Shown here: positions 52,774-59,956 of the stretch, one piece after another
Position numbering within the stretch: the stretch's first letter is position 1
How the letters are laid out: every line of letters starts with the position of its first letter
Assembly: GCF_023347535.1 (NCBI RefSeq)
Contig: NZ_CP094473.1
Span: 2,232,001-2,296,000 of the forward strand
Reading direction: 5' to 3'
Source of the DNA: Faecalibacterium sp. HTF-F
GTDB lineage: Bacteria; Bacillota; Clostridia; Oscillospirales; Ruminococcaceae
Length of the DNA: 64,000 nt
Notes under the pieces: generated by a model
What the model was told of the DNA's origin: nothing
The model's database searches: none
What the model saw: the letters and a program-made list of their open reading frames with translations, nothing else
Translations under genes and position numbers: made by a program

Positions 52774-52876
52774 TAACTCCTTCCGTCACGGCTTACGCCG
52801 TGCCACCTCCCTCATAGAGGGAGGCTTTGGCAGTACGGTAAAGTTTATCTTTTTGCCAAAGAAGGTGACTGGAGGA
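52774..52876. repeat. Dispersed palindromic repeat, copy B (core 52774-52830)
   Basis: Inverted, nearly identical copy of 7210-7266. On the minus strand it ends GGAAGGAGTTA four bases before the btuF ATG and so supplies the Shine-Dalgarno sequence. The right part (52840-52876, GACTGGAGGAGTC) is more diverged. Confidence 0.85.
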
Positions 52877-52877
52877 G

Positions 52878-53726
52878 TCACTTCAAGCTTGCAGAATCAA
52901 AGGTCAGCGTGTACTCGATCTCGTGGGGGGTGCTCATGGCCACGGTGTCGGCGGTGACGTCCAGTGCCGTGTCCAGCGCGGCAACGGGGATCTCAAAGGT
53001 GGAATTGCCCTCAGTGTTGGTGGGCAGATACTTCTCGCCGTCCACGAGCATATAGTCATAGTTGGGGCTGCTCCACACGATGGCAGCGGTCATTTTGCCG
53101 TCTGCCACGGTCAGGGCGGCGGGGCTCTCCACGGTGGCACGGCCGGAGCCGCCTTCCAGCGTCACCTCACAGGTGTAGGTGCCGTCGGCGGGAGCTGCGG
53201 TGCCAGCCTGTTGGACCGCATTGCGCACGCTGACGACATGATCGTACCACTTGCCCTTGGTGCCCAGAATGGCCAGATCAAAGTCGGCATCCACAGCAGA
53301 GACCGGGATATCAAAGCCGTACACCTCCTCCGAGGTGCCGTCGGAGTAGGTGACGGTGTCGGTGGTGGGCTGCAGCCAGTCGGACGCGTTGGCTGCGGCG
53401 TCCGCAGCCTTGCCCAGATACAGGTTGACGATGTGGGTGGACGCCAGACTGACGTGGAAGGTCATCTGGCCATTCTCCACGGTCAGGGTGCCCTTGCCAT
53501 TGCAGGCTTCGTTGGCATGGAACATGGAGCTGTCGGTGTCAAAGTCGGCGGTATACACACCATCCGGCAAAGCGGCGGTCTCAACGGCAGAAGAAGCCAC
53601 GGAAGAAGCAGCCTCCGAGCTGGCAGCGCCGGACGCCGCAGAAGATGCCGTGGAAGAAGCGCCGCAGCCCGCCAGCAGACTCAGTGCCAGAGAAGCAGCG
53701 ACAACACAGGAAAAAACGCGTTTCAT
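52878..53726 (-). CDS. Lipoprotein with two tandem NEAT-like beta domains
   Basis: A 282-residue lipoprotein (lipobox SLLAGCG near residue 21) with a long Ala/Ser linker (~22-50). Two related ~110-residue domains follow: DGVYTADFDTDSSMFHANEA to ILGTKGKWYDHVVSVRNAV, and DGTYTCEVTLEGGSGRATVE to AMSTPHEIEYTLTFDS. Strand order, the YDYMLVDGEKYLP segment and the SxxxPxxxxYxLxFD ending resemble iron-transport-associated NEAT-type modules that bind heme. Here, between cbiK and btuF, a corrinoid, cobalt-porphyrinoid or heme ligand is plausible but unproven. It has its own promoter. Confidence 0.7.
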   Translation of the reverse strand: MKRVFSCVVAASLALSLLAGCGASSTASSAASGAASSEAASSVASSAVETAALPDGVYTADFDTDSSMFHANEACNGKGTLTVENGQMTFHVSLASTHIVNLYLGKAADAAANASDWLQPTTDTVTYSDGTSEEVYGFDIPVSAVDADFDLAILGTKGKWYDHVVSVRNAVQQAGTAAPADGTYTCEVTLEGGSGRATVESPAALTVADGKMTAAIVWSSPNYDYMLVDGEKYLPTNTEGNSTFEIPVAALDTALDVTADTVAMSTPHEIEYTLTFDSASLK

Positions 53727-53761
53727 AGGAAATACCTCTACATTATAGAAAATCAGCTTTT

Positions 53762-53790
53762 ATTATACCATTGTTCCGATAAAAAATGAA
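53762..53790 (-). promoter_or_regulatory. Second promoter of the cobalamin cluster
   Basis: Minus strand: TTCATT (53785-53790), 17 bases, TATAAT (53762-53767). A further TATAAT is at 53742-53747. The -35 overlaps the base of the preceding terminator. Confidence 0.6.
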
Positions 53791-53837
53791 CCCTCTCCAC
53801 CGGGTGCCGCAAAGCGGCCGCGAAACGGAGAGGGTTC
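53781..53837 (-). terminator. Terminator after cbiK
   Basis: GAACCCTCTCC/GGAGAGGGTTC stem enclosing an inner GCGGCCGC/GCGGC structure, followed by ATTTTTT on the minus strand. Confidence 0.88.
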
Positions 53838-53843
53838 GTTTGA

Positions 53844-55076
53844 TCAACCGTTCAGAGAATCGATTGCCGCCTTGGTGTGGGCGACATACAGCTTCTGGAC
53901 ATCCTCGATCTCACCCAGACCAGCGATCTGGCAGTCAACCGACTCAAATGCACCGGAAGCGTTGAACATGCTCAGCCAGGAATCATCATCCGAACCGGCC
54001 ATGTCGTTGTTGGCGTGATCGCCGGCAACCACCATCAGCGGGCGCAGGATGACCTTGGTGTAGCCCGCAGCCTTAACAGCCTCGATGACGTTCTCGCAGG
54101 CAGTTTCCTCCGGCTCGCCCTCAACGGTGCCAATGAACACACTGTCATAGCCCAGAGTCTGCATGGTGGTCTGCATCTGGCTGTAGCTCACCTTTGCGGT
54201 GTGAGAGGTGCCGTGGCCCATAAAGACAAAGGCGGTCTTGTCCGCGGCAGCGGCATCCAGACTGTCGTAGCCGGCTTCCTTCACGGCAGCAGCGGTGACA
54301 GCCTTGGCAACGTCTTCCTTATCCTGATTGATGATGGTGGCATCGGAGCCGACCTCGCCCAGCAGGGGCTCAGCCACAGCGACAGATTCAAACTTGTCGC
54401 GGTAGGTGTCGATCATTTCCATCATCTCGTCGTACTCAGCGCCGTGCATCAGGTGGGTGGGCTGGACGACAAGGTTCTTCACGCCGTTTGCCACAGCGCG
54501 GTTCATGGCCTGCTGCATATTATCGATCTTTTCGCCGTCACGGGCCTGCACATGGTTGATGATGATCTGTGCGGTGAAGGCGCGGCGCACGCTCCAGTCC
54601 GGGTATGCGGCCTGCAGAGCATCCTCGATGCCCTTGATGTCCTTCACGCGGCTGTCGTTGAAGGAGGTGCCGAAGGAGACCACCAGCAGCTCGTTGTCGC
54701 CGATGTCGTCCTGATTGCGGGCATCGTCCTTGGAGGCATCGCCGGTGTCACGGCCAAAGTAGTCAGGGTCGGCGTTCTCGCCTTCCACCAGTTCCTTCTG
54801 GGTGTCGGTCAAAGCATCCCATGCAGCCTTGGCGGCTTCGCACTGAGCATCGGTGTCATCATTGCGCTCCTGCACATAGATGGCATCGATCAGGTCTGCC
54901 ACATTCTTTGCTGCCATTTCGTCAGCCTCCTCGCTGCTCGCTTCGCTGGAAGCGGCAGACGCAGCGGTGCTGGATGCAGTGCCGGAAGCAGCACCGCCGC
55001 AGCCGGTGAGCACGCCGGCGCACAGGGCCAGAGCCGTAACAGCTGCAGCCAGCTTCTTGGTTTCGATCTTTCTCAT
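53844..55076 (-). CDS. cbiK: Sirohydrochlorin cobaltochelatase CbiK, lipoprotein form
   Basis: A 410-residue protein that starts at 55076 after GGAAAGGA. It has a signal peptide with lipobox VLTGCGG (~25), an Ala/Ser/Glu linker, an extra helical region (~45-130) and then the class II chelatase fold: LLVVSFGTSFNDSRVKDIKGIEDAL, RAFTAQIIINHV, VVQPTHLMHGAEYDEM, FVFMGHGTSH (metal-ligand His) and VVAGDHANNDMAG (second catalytic His). It inserts cobalt into sirohydrochlorin. The export signal is unusual because the substrate is made in the cytosol; a periplasmic CbiK is known in Desulfovibrio. It is controlled by the upstream cobalamin riboswitch. Confidence 0.93.
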   Translation of the reverse strand: MRKIETKKLAAAVTALALCAGVLTGCGGAASGTASSTAASAASSEASSEEADEMAAKNVADLIDAIYVQERNDDTDAQCEAAKAAWDALTDTQKELVEGENADPDYFGRDTGDASKDDARNQDDIGDNELLVVSFGTSFNDSRVKDIKGIEDALQAAYPDWSVRRAFTAQIIINHVQARDGEKIDNMQQAMNRAVANGVKNLVVQPTHLMHGAEYDEMMEMIDTYRDKFESVAVAEPLLGEVGSDATIINQDKEDVAKAVTAAAVKEAGYDSLDAAAADKTAFVFMGHGTSHTAKVSYSQMQTTMQTLGYDSVFIGTVEGEPEETACENVIEAVKAAGYTKVILRPLMVVAGDHANNDMAGSDDDSWLSMFNASGAFESVDCQIAGLGEIEDVQKLYVAHTKAAIDSLNG

Positions 55077-55140
55077 TGTCTTGTCCTTTCCTGTGGATAA
55101 ATTGCGGCCGAACCGAACAAAGGGTACAGGAAAGTGAGGT

Positions 55141-55188
55141 AAAAAAGAGGCCCTTTTGTCCTGCGGATGGCATGACAAAAAGACCTCT
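55141..55188 (-). terminator. Riboswitch expression-platform terminator
   Basis: On the minus strand AGAGGTC.TTTTTGTC pairs with GACAAAAGGGCCTCT and is followed by TTTTTT. It lies between the cobalamin aptamer and the cbiK start. Confidence 0.85.
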
Positions 55189-55250
55189 GATTTTTTCAGG
55201 GCTTTTTGGTACAACCAATTCCTCGTGATCTGGGGCTCAGGCCCCCGTAC

Positions 55251-55445
55251 CAACAGCAGGCAGGTTTCCTGACTGAAAGATCGCCGCCCGGCGCCGCCTT
55301 CCCGGAGCAATGCTCCAGTGGCCGGTGCGCACAGCACCCTGACGCGGACTCCCTTATCACAGTGACGAGATCGTGCGGGATCTGCACCCGCTTCCCTTTT
55401 ACCCTTCCCACCGCGCAAAGCGGCAGAAGGCACCTGCTGTTTTCT
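55251..55445 (-). ncRNA. Cobalamin riboswitch controlling cbiK
   Basis: Read on the minus strand the region has the conserved B12-aptamer blocks in order: P1 half ACAGCAGGTGCC, AAAGGGAAGCGGGTGCAGATCC, CACTGTGATAAGGGAG, GCCACTGG, CCGGGAAGGCGG, then the B12 box GTCAGGAAACCTGCC, and the closing P1 half GCCTGCTGT. A GGGGCCTGAGCCCC hairpin and an intrinsic terminator follow before cbiK. Binding of adenosylcobalamin is expected to end transcription prematurely. Confidence 0.95.
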
Positions 55446-55461
55446 GTTCAGTTCGTCCGGA

Positions 55462-55490
55462 ATTATAACATAGAATTGCGCAGAATGCAA
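55462..55490 (-). promoter_or_regulatory. Promoter of the riboswitch-cbiK transcript
   Basis: Minus strand: TTGCAT (55485-55490), 17 bases, TATAAT (55462-55467), about 16 bases before the aptamer P1. Confidence 0.8.
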
Positions 55491-55639
55491 TCCGGAGCCG
55501 CCGGATCTGCCGCTTATCCAATAAATATTTTTGCAGCAAAAAAGACGGATATCCGCCGTTTTCGCACAAATCCATCCACATTGCCGCACCCTGCCTTCGA
55601 CGGGCGCAAAAAACCTTTGAAGAAAAAAGTAAAAAACAG

Positions 55640-55668
55640 TTGACAAAATCCATTTCCCATGCTAAAAT
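55640..55668 (+). promoter_or_regulatory. Promoter of tRNA-Tyr
   Basis: TTGACA (55640-55645), 17 bases, TAAAAT (55663-55668), 40 bases before the tRNA. Confidence 0.85.
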
Positions 55669-55708
55669 AAGCAAGTCGTCCGGCGAACGGACGCGCAAAA
55701 ATGAATAT

Positions 55709-55793
55709 GGGCGTGTTCCCGAGTGGCCAATGGGGACAGACTGTAAATCTGCTGCTTTCAGCTTCGGTGGTTCGAATCCACCCGCGCCCACCA
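55709..55793 (+). tRNA. tRNA-Tyr (anticodon GTA), CCA encoded
   Basis: Acceptor GGGCGTG/CGCGCCC, discriminator A at 55790, CCA 55791-55793. The anticodon stem CAGA/TCTG with loop CTGTAAA gives GTA. A long variable arm (GCTGCTTTCAGC) and T arm GGTTCGAATCC are as in bacterial tyrosine tRNA. Confidence 0.95.
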
Positions 55794-55800
55794 AACAAGA

Positions 55801-55845
55801 AAAATCCGAACCTGTTTCCGATTGGAGAAGGGTTCGGATTTTTCG
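55801..55845 (+). terminator. Terminator of tRNA-Tyr
   Basis: AAAATCCGAACC/GGTTCGGATTTTT stem, essentially the same as the tRNA-Leu terminator at 9069-9112. Confidence 0.9.
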
Positions 55846-55997
55846 TTTTCTTCGGGTACAACAATGAAGGCTCCCGTGGACGGCGTAAAATGTATACAAC
55901 GCAGAAACACAAATGAATTTAACATCTATGCTGATTTTTGTGCAAAATATTGTATTATATTAGTTGATGACAAATTTAATAGCGGAGGTTATCATCT

Positions 55998-56678
55998 ATG
56001 AAACTAACTCCTGAAGAGAAGAGAAAAGTGGTTTCTTGTTGTAATGGCAATCTTATCCCTGACCATGATTTTGATTGGGTACATAACTATCCGACAGAAT
56101 GGTTTCAGCAAAAATTCGATTTTATACCAGACGAAAGGTTGAAAGAACATTTAGGGGATGAGTTTTATCAGACGCGATTTGCATATACCTTAATGCAAAC
56201 TCTGAGCCTACCAATGTCAAAAAACAAAGGCATCATTAAGTTTCAAATTATACAGTACGCATCTATTTGTGAGGCTTTGCTAAATTATACCTTAGAGCAT
56301 TATTTCAAGGAAACATTTGAAAATCAGTTTGCTGCGGTGACTTTCAAAAAGTGTTCACAAGCGCTAACTGAAAAAACAAAGATAACCTATGATGGAAAAG
56401 CGCTGTATTTATGTGATACAAAAAGCGAAAAAGCTAAAATTGAGTGGACTGCAAATCCAGTAAAAGCAGATTTTGCACTAGAAAATGGCATTCTATCGGA
56501 AACGACCAAAGAGAAATATTGTGAGTTATACGATTTAAGGAATAATGCACATATTTTGAAGGCAGCAAGAGCCGACTACTATCCTAGACTCAAAGACGCA
56601 AGTGCTGCATATGAGTTGGCAGTACAGTTTATTGACGAAATTCGAGCATATTTTAATGCACACACGCTTGACTCTTAA
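55998..56678 (+). CDS. AT-rich orphan protein, possibly HEPN-like
   Basis: A 226-residue soluble, mostly helical protein. The base composition is much more AT-rich than the cobalamin genes next to it, which suggests recent acquisition. The middle (IIQYASICEALLNYTLEHYF) and the C-terminal helices (YDLRNNAHILKAARADYYPR, ELAVQFIDEIRAYF) recall HEPN-type proteins, but the catalytic R-x4-6-H motif is not clean (RNNAH). I do not recognise the family firmly. A weak AGCGGAGG site precedes the ATG. It lies between tRNA-Tyr and the second mobilization module. Confidence 0.6.
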   Translation: MKLTPEEKRKVVSCCNGNLIPDHDFDWVHNYPTEWFQQKFDFIPDERLKEHLGDEFYQTRFAYTLMQTLSLPMSKNKGIIKFQIIQYASICEALLNYTLEHYFKETFENQFAAVTFKKCSQALTEKTKITYDGKALYLCDTKSEKAKIEWTANPVKADFALENGILSETTKEKYCELYDLRNNAHILKAARADYYPRLKDASAAYELAVQFIDEIRAYFNAHTLDS

Positions 56679-56690
56679 TCTTATATGTAA

Positions 56691-56730
56691 AGCAGGGCGT
56701 TCCCTTTACTGGGAGCGTCCTGCTGTTTTT
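56691..56730. terminator. Hairpin terminator between converging genes
   Basis: AGCAGG.CGTTCCC pairs with GGGAGCG.CCTGCT, followed by TTTTT on the plus strand. Confidence 0.85.
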
Positions 56731-56908
56731 ATGCTGCAACAGGCAAGGCTTGTAGAGCTTCTTGCTCTTTCAGCCATTCCTCATATTCACGCTGGCCTTC
56801 CTCACTGTTGAAAAACTCAACCATGGAGGGATAAAAGCAACGTGCCAGCGCCTTGATTGCTTCATCCGGGTAGCCGGATTTGTTTGACTTCTTTTTTTTT
56901 GTTCAAAT
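56729..56908 (-). CDS. Small conserved element protein (59 aa)
   Basis: TTG start at 56908 with GGAGG seven bases upstream. The product begins MNKKKEVKQKSGYPDEAIKA and continues LARCFYPSMVEFFNSEEGQR, EYEEWLKEQ. It matches the first ~60 residues of the protein starting at 12670 in the other mobile element. In both places it is encoded next to a relaxase operon, so a role in mobilization or maintenance is likely. No known domain. Confidence 0.7.
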
Positions 56909-56923
56909 AGTATCCTCCGAAAA

Positions 56924-58189
56924 TCAAAGTTCCATATCCTGCCCACGCTTGCGGTTTTTCTGCGGCACATTCATGGTGCGCTCCTGCTTGAGGGCGAGAA
57001 TCTTTTCCAGAAAGCTGCGCACCAGTTCAGGCGCACGGTGGAGCGCGTCCAGATAGGGCTTCACTTCATACCAGAGCTCATGATACTTTTGACCCCAATG
57101 AGCAGCTTCCTTCTTGGCGGTGGAAAGTTCTTCTTTCAGGCGGCGGTTCTCCACGTCCATCATATAGCCGTGGTCGGCCTGCTTTTTCAGTTTGGAAAAT
57201 TCCTCCTCGGTCAGCGAGTAGTTGCCGAGGAAGGTGCGCTTGCCGATATAATCCAGATCGCGCGCATGAATGAGGGCTTCTTTCGTGAGCGTGGCCTTTT
57301 TCTGCACAGCGGCAAGTTCCTTCTCCTTTTTGGAGAGGGTCTGACTGGTTTTGGCAAGCGACTGCGCCTTTTGGTCGGCTTGGGCGGTCAGGCTGTCCAG
57401 CCGTTCCTGCTCCCGTTGAACTTTGAACTGGGTGACGGTCAGGTGTTCTTCGGTGCTGCCGCGCTCGCCGCGCTCTACATCGGTGTACCCGGCATTGTGC
57501 ATATAGTTGAAGAAATCGTCTTGCAGGATGCTGTACGACTTCTTCAGGACTGGTTTGCCGTTCTTTTGCAGGACGGGCTCTCCAGCATCGTCCAGCAGGG
57601 GCTTGGATGCCCACTTCTTGCTCCGGCTGACCTGCATGACGGTCTCCTTGACTGTGCCGACCAGTGCCTTGTCCTTGCAGCGTTTCGACCACAGGATCTG
57701 CTTTTCCACCACAGGTACATAGACCACATGGAGGTGGTAGTGGTAAACTTCGCGGCCTAGTGCTTCGGTCATGGCACGGTTGATCTCGTCGGCGTGCATG
57801 ACTGCCGAGAGGATATACTGCTCACCGCCCACGATCTGAACAGCAGCTTTGTAGGCATCCTCATAGAACTGCTTGGCGAACTCGTAGCCACCGTGATTGT
57901 CGAAATAGGCAGAGTTGACATCAAAGACAAGCTCGCAATAATGGGTGGCATCCGGCTTCAGGCCGCGCGTTGAAATCGTACCAGCGGTTTCCAGTTGGGC
58001 GAACAGGTCAGTGTAGCTGGCGGTTGGCTTTTTGAAGTGGACGTTCCATGCAGCGCGCTGGGGGATAATATCGGGGTTCCGATAGCTGTCCTTTTCGCGC
58101 TCGTTGTGCTGCTGGGTGTTACCAACGGCCTTATCCGAAACGGCGAGGTTTCGGACACTTGTGCGGTCAATACCATCATTTCTTGCCAA
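56924..58189 (-). CDS. mobV: MobV/Pre-type relaxase
   Basis: A 421-residue plasmid mobilization protein. Diagnostic: the N-terminal QHNEREKDSYRNPDI motif, YCELVFDVNSAYF, and the metal-binding REVYHYHLHVVYVPV. The C-terminal half is coiled-coil (QEQERLDSLTAQADQKAQSLA, KKEKELAAVQKKA). Start is TTG at 58189 with AAAGGAGG seven bases upstream; the open frame further upstream lies in oriT and repeat DNA. Its nick site should be in the inverted repeat at 58263-58307. Confidence 0.9.
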   Translation of the reverse strand: MARNDGIDRTSVRNLAVSDKAVGNTQQHNEREKDSYRNPDIIPQRAAWNVHFKKPTASYTDLFAQLETAGTISTRGLKPDATHYCELVFDVNSAYFDNHGGYEFAKQFYEDAYKAAVQIVGGEQYILSAVMHADEINRAMTEALGREVYHYHLHVVYVPVVEKQILWSKRCKDKALVGTVKETVMQVSRSKKWASKPLLDDAGEPVLQKNGKPVLKKSYSILQDDFFNYMHNAGYTDVERGERGSTEEHLTVTQFKVQREQERLDSLTAQADQKAQSLAKTSQTLSKKEKELAAVQKKATLTKEALIHARDLDYIGKRTFLGNYSLTEEEFSKLKKQADHGYMMDVENRRLKEELSTAKKEAAHWGQKYHELWYEVKPYLDALHRAPELVRSFLEKILALKQERTMNVPQKNRKRGQDMEL

Positions 58190-58252
58190 AGGGCATCCCT
58201 CCTTTCGGGGTTTATCGGGAGGTAACGGGGAACGGAGATGCACTTCTGCGGA

Positions 58253-58307
58253 AGTGTAATAACCCACTATAACACTTTCATCCCTATGGGCTGCAAAGTG
58301 TAGTGGG
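58253..58307 (-). other. oriT candidate for the MobV relaxase
   Basis: On the minus strand TATAGTGGGTTATTACACTT resembles the MobV consensus with the nick inside TAGTGTGTTA. It is bracketed by an inverted repeat, CCCACTA..CACTTT (58263-58278) and AAAGTGTAGTGGG (58295-58307), as at pMV158-type origins. Confidence 0.65.
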
Positions 58308-58359
58308 CTCTTCGAGGACTCTCCGAGGGGGAACGTCTCCTGCGGGAGAGCTACGATCA

Positions 58360-58545
58360 AGTTCGCACAATGCGAACTTGATTGCTCCGTACGTATCTGA
58401 AAAAATTGCGTACGGACTTCAAATAACCTGTACGGTTCGTACGGTGTACGAAAATCCAAAATACAAACGATAACACGTTTTAATTTTCGCTGATTTGCCG
58501 TACAGGTGCGTACAAGTACAGACCGTACAGGTTGTACGAACTTCT
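58360..58545. repeat. GTAC-rich iteron-like region, candidate replication origin
   Basis: Begins with the palindrome CAAGTTCGCA CAA TGCGAACTTG (58360-58382). Nine or more copies of a CGTACGG/TGTACGR-type motif follow in both orientations (58387, 58408, 58429, 58438 and others to ~58545), with an AT-rich core in the middle (58450-58495). Placed directly beside the helicase gene, it looks like a replication origin. Confidence 0.6.
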
Positions 58546-58566
58546 TCCGTGAAAAAAATGCACTTT

Positions 58567-59883
58567 TTACGGGCAGGGGTGGACAAGAGGTTCGATGCCT
58601 ACAAAGCCCCGCACCCTGCGGCCACCGGGCAGGTAGATGTTGTTGGTGGCTTCAAGGTTATAGCGGCGGTCATTCTGGCGCAGTTCGGCGCTGAAACGGA
58701 TCGCCGATACGCTGTGGCAGGCGTTGTCCTCGCACCACTGCTTGTAAATGTCGTAGAACTCCTTGGAGCTGATGGAGTAGTCCGCCTTGAAGCGGAAGTA
58801 GCCCTCGGACTCCATGAAGTCGATGACGTTGTTGCTGCTGCGCTTGATGGTGTCCACGTTGGCAGCGGCTCGTTCGCTGACCGTGAAGCGGAAATCGTTC
58901 TGCACCAGCCGGTGCAGCCCTTCCTGACACCACAGCAGGATGCCCTCCAACTCGGCGCACATCTTCTCCACAAGGAAGGGGTCATCCGTGCGGTCGGTGG
59001 GCTTGTCCTTGGTGGTCAGGATGAGCTGGCGGCGGAAGAAGCCGTCCGAATGGTCATACAGCGAGGTCAACGCACCGTTGCCGAAACAGAGGAATCGGGC
59101 GTAGATGTCCCGCTGGTAGCTCTGGACACCTTTTCGTTCCAAGTCCAGCTTGGCTTCGGCGGTCACGATGGTCTTAATATAATTCGTCTTGGGCAGGGCG
59201 TTCATATCCATGTCATCGTCGATCATCAGCAGGCGGCGTTCCAGATCGACACGGGCAAAGCGGTTGTTCTCCACCTTCTGGACGCTGCCGTTGCTGGCGG
59301 CATCTCCCATGAGTCGCTTGAGCACCAGCCCGATGCGGGACTTGCCCTCGCCGCCCTTGCCGACAATGAGCATCATCTTCTGCCCTTTGGTGCTGGGAAT
59401 CAGGCAGTAGCCCAGATACTCCTGCAAGGTGGGGATGTCGGCATCGTCCAGCAGCTCGTGCAGAAAGGTCAACCAACGGTCAGGGGTGGCGGCTTTGGGG
59501 TCATACCTCACAGGCAGGCGGTTCTGGCAGAACAGCCGACTCTCCTGAAAAGAGCCGTTCGGCAGATGGTACACTCCGTTCTGGAGGTGGATGCAGTCCT
59601 GCTCGATGGGGAACGGGTCGGAAAAGGCCAGCAGCTTGATGGTCTCCAGAATGTTGGTGACCTTTTTGGACAGGCCGGAGGTGACATATTCCTCGATGTT
59701 CTCCAAGATGCGCTGCTTGATCTCGCTTTCGTCCTCCACCGGTCCGTCCAGCGTGTACAGTGTTCCGTTGACGCATTTCAGCGGCCACTGTTCCAGAAAG
59801 GCACGTCCAAACTGGACTTCGTCAATTTTCTTACCGTTGTACCAGTCCGGCCATAAAGGGTTGCGGGAAATGTTTTTCTTCAT
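58567..59883 (-). CDS. D5/SF3-type helicase-primase protein (phage/plasmid)
   Basis: A 438-residue protein. A D5_N-like region (~50-150, LLDDADIPTLQEYLGYCLIP) is followed by an SF3 helicase: Walker A IVGKGGEGKSRIGLVL, Walker B LERRLLMIDDDMDMN, sensor-1 FLCFGNGALTSLYD and arginine finger DGFFRRQL. A winged-helix C-terminal domain ends in GRRVRGFVGIEPL. It should unwind the element's origin. AAAGGAGAG precedes the ATG. It works with the CHC2 primase encoded just upstream. Confidence 0.9.
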   Translation of the reverse strand: MKKNISRNPLWPDWYNGKKIDEVQFGRAFLEQWPLKCVNGTLYTLDGPVEDESEIKQRILENIEEYVTSGLSKKVTNILETIKLLAFSDPFPIEQDCIHLQNGVYHLPNGSFQESRLFCQNRLPVRYDPKAATPDRWLTFLHELLDDADIPTLQEYLGYCLIPSTKGQKMMLIVGKGGEGKSRIGLVLKRLMGDAASNGSVQKVENNRFARVDLERRLLMIDDDMDMNALPKTNYIKTIVTAEAKLDLERKGVQSYQRDIYARFLCFGNGALTSLYDHSDGFFRRQLILTTKDKPTDRTDDPFLVEKMCAELEGILLWCQEGLHRLVQNDFRFTVSERAAANVDTIKRSSNNVIDFMESEGYFRFKADYSISSKEFYDIYKQWCEDNACHSVSAIRFSAELRQNDRRYNLEATNNIYLPGGRRVRGFVGIEPLVHPCP

Positions 59884-59907
59884 GTGGTGGCTCTCCTTTC
59901 AAAAAGT

Positions 59908-59942
59908 AAAGTGGTGATTATCATAATGATAAGCACCACTTT
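59908..59942. promoter_or_regulatory. 35-base inverted repeat between primase and helicase genes
   Basis: AAAGTGGTG.TTATCAT and ATGATAA.CACCACTTT are near-perfect arms with virtually no loop. Either a protein-binding dyad or an mRNA stem. Confidence 0.55.
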
Positions 59943-59956
59943 AGGTGAATGAATCG

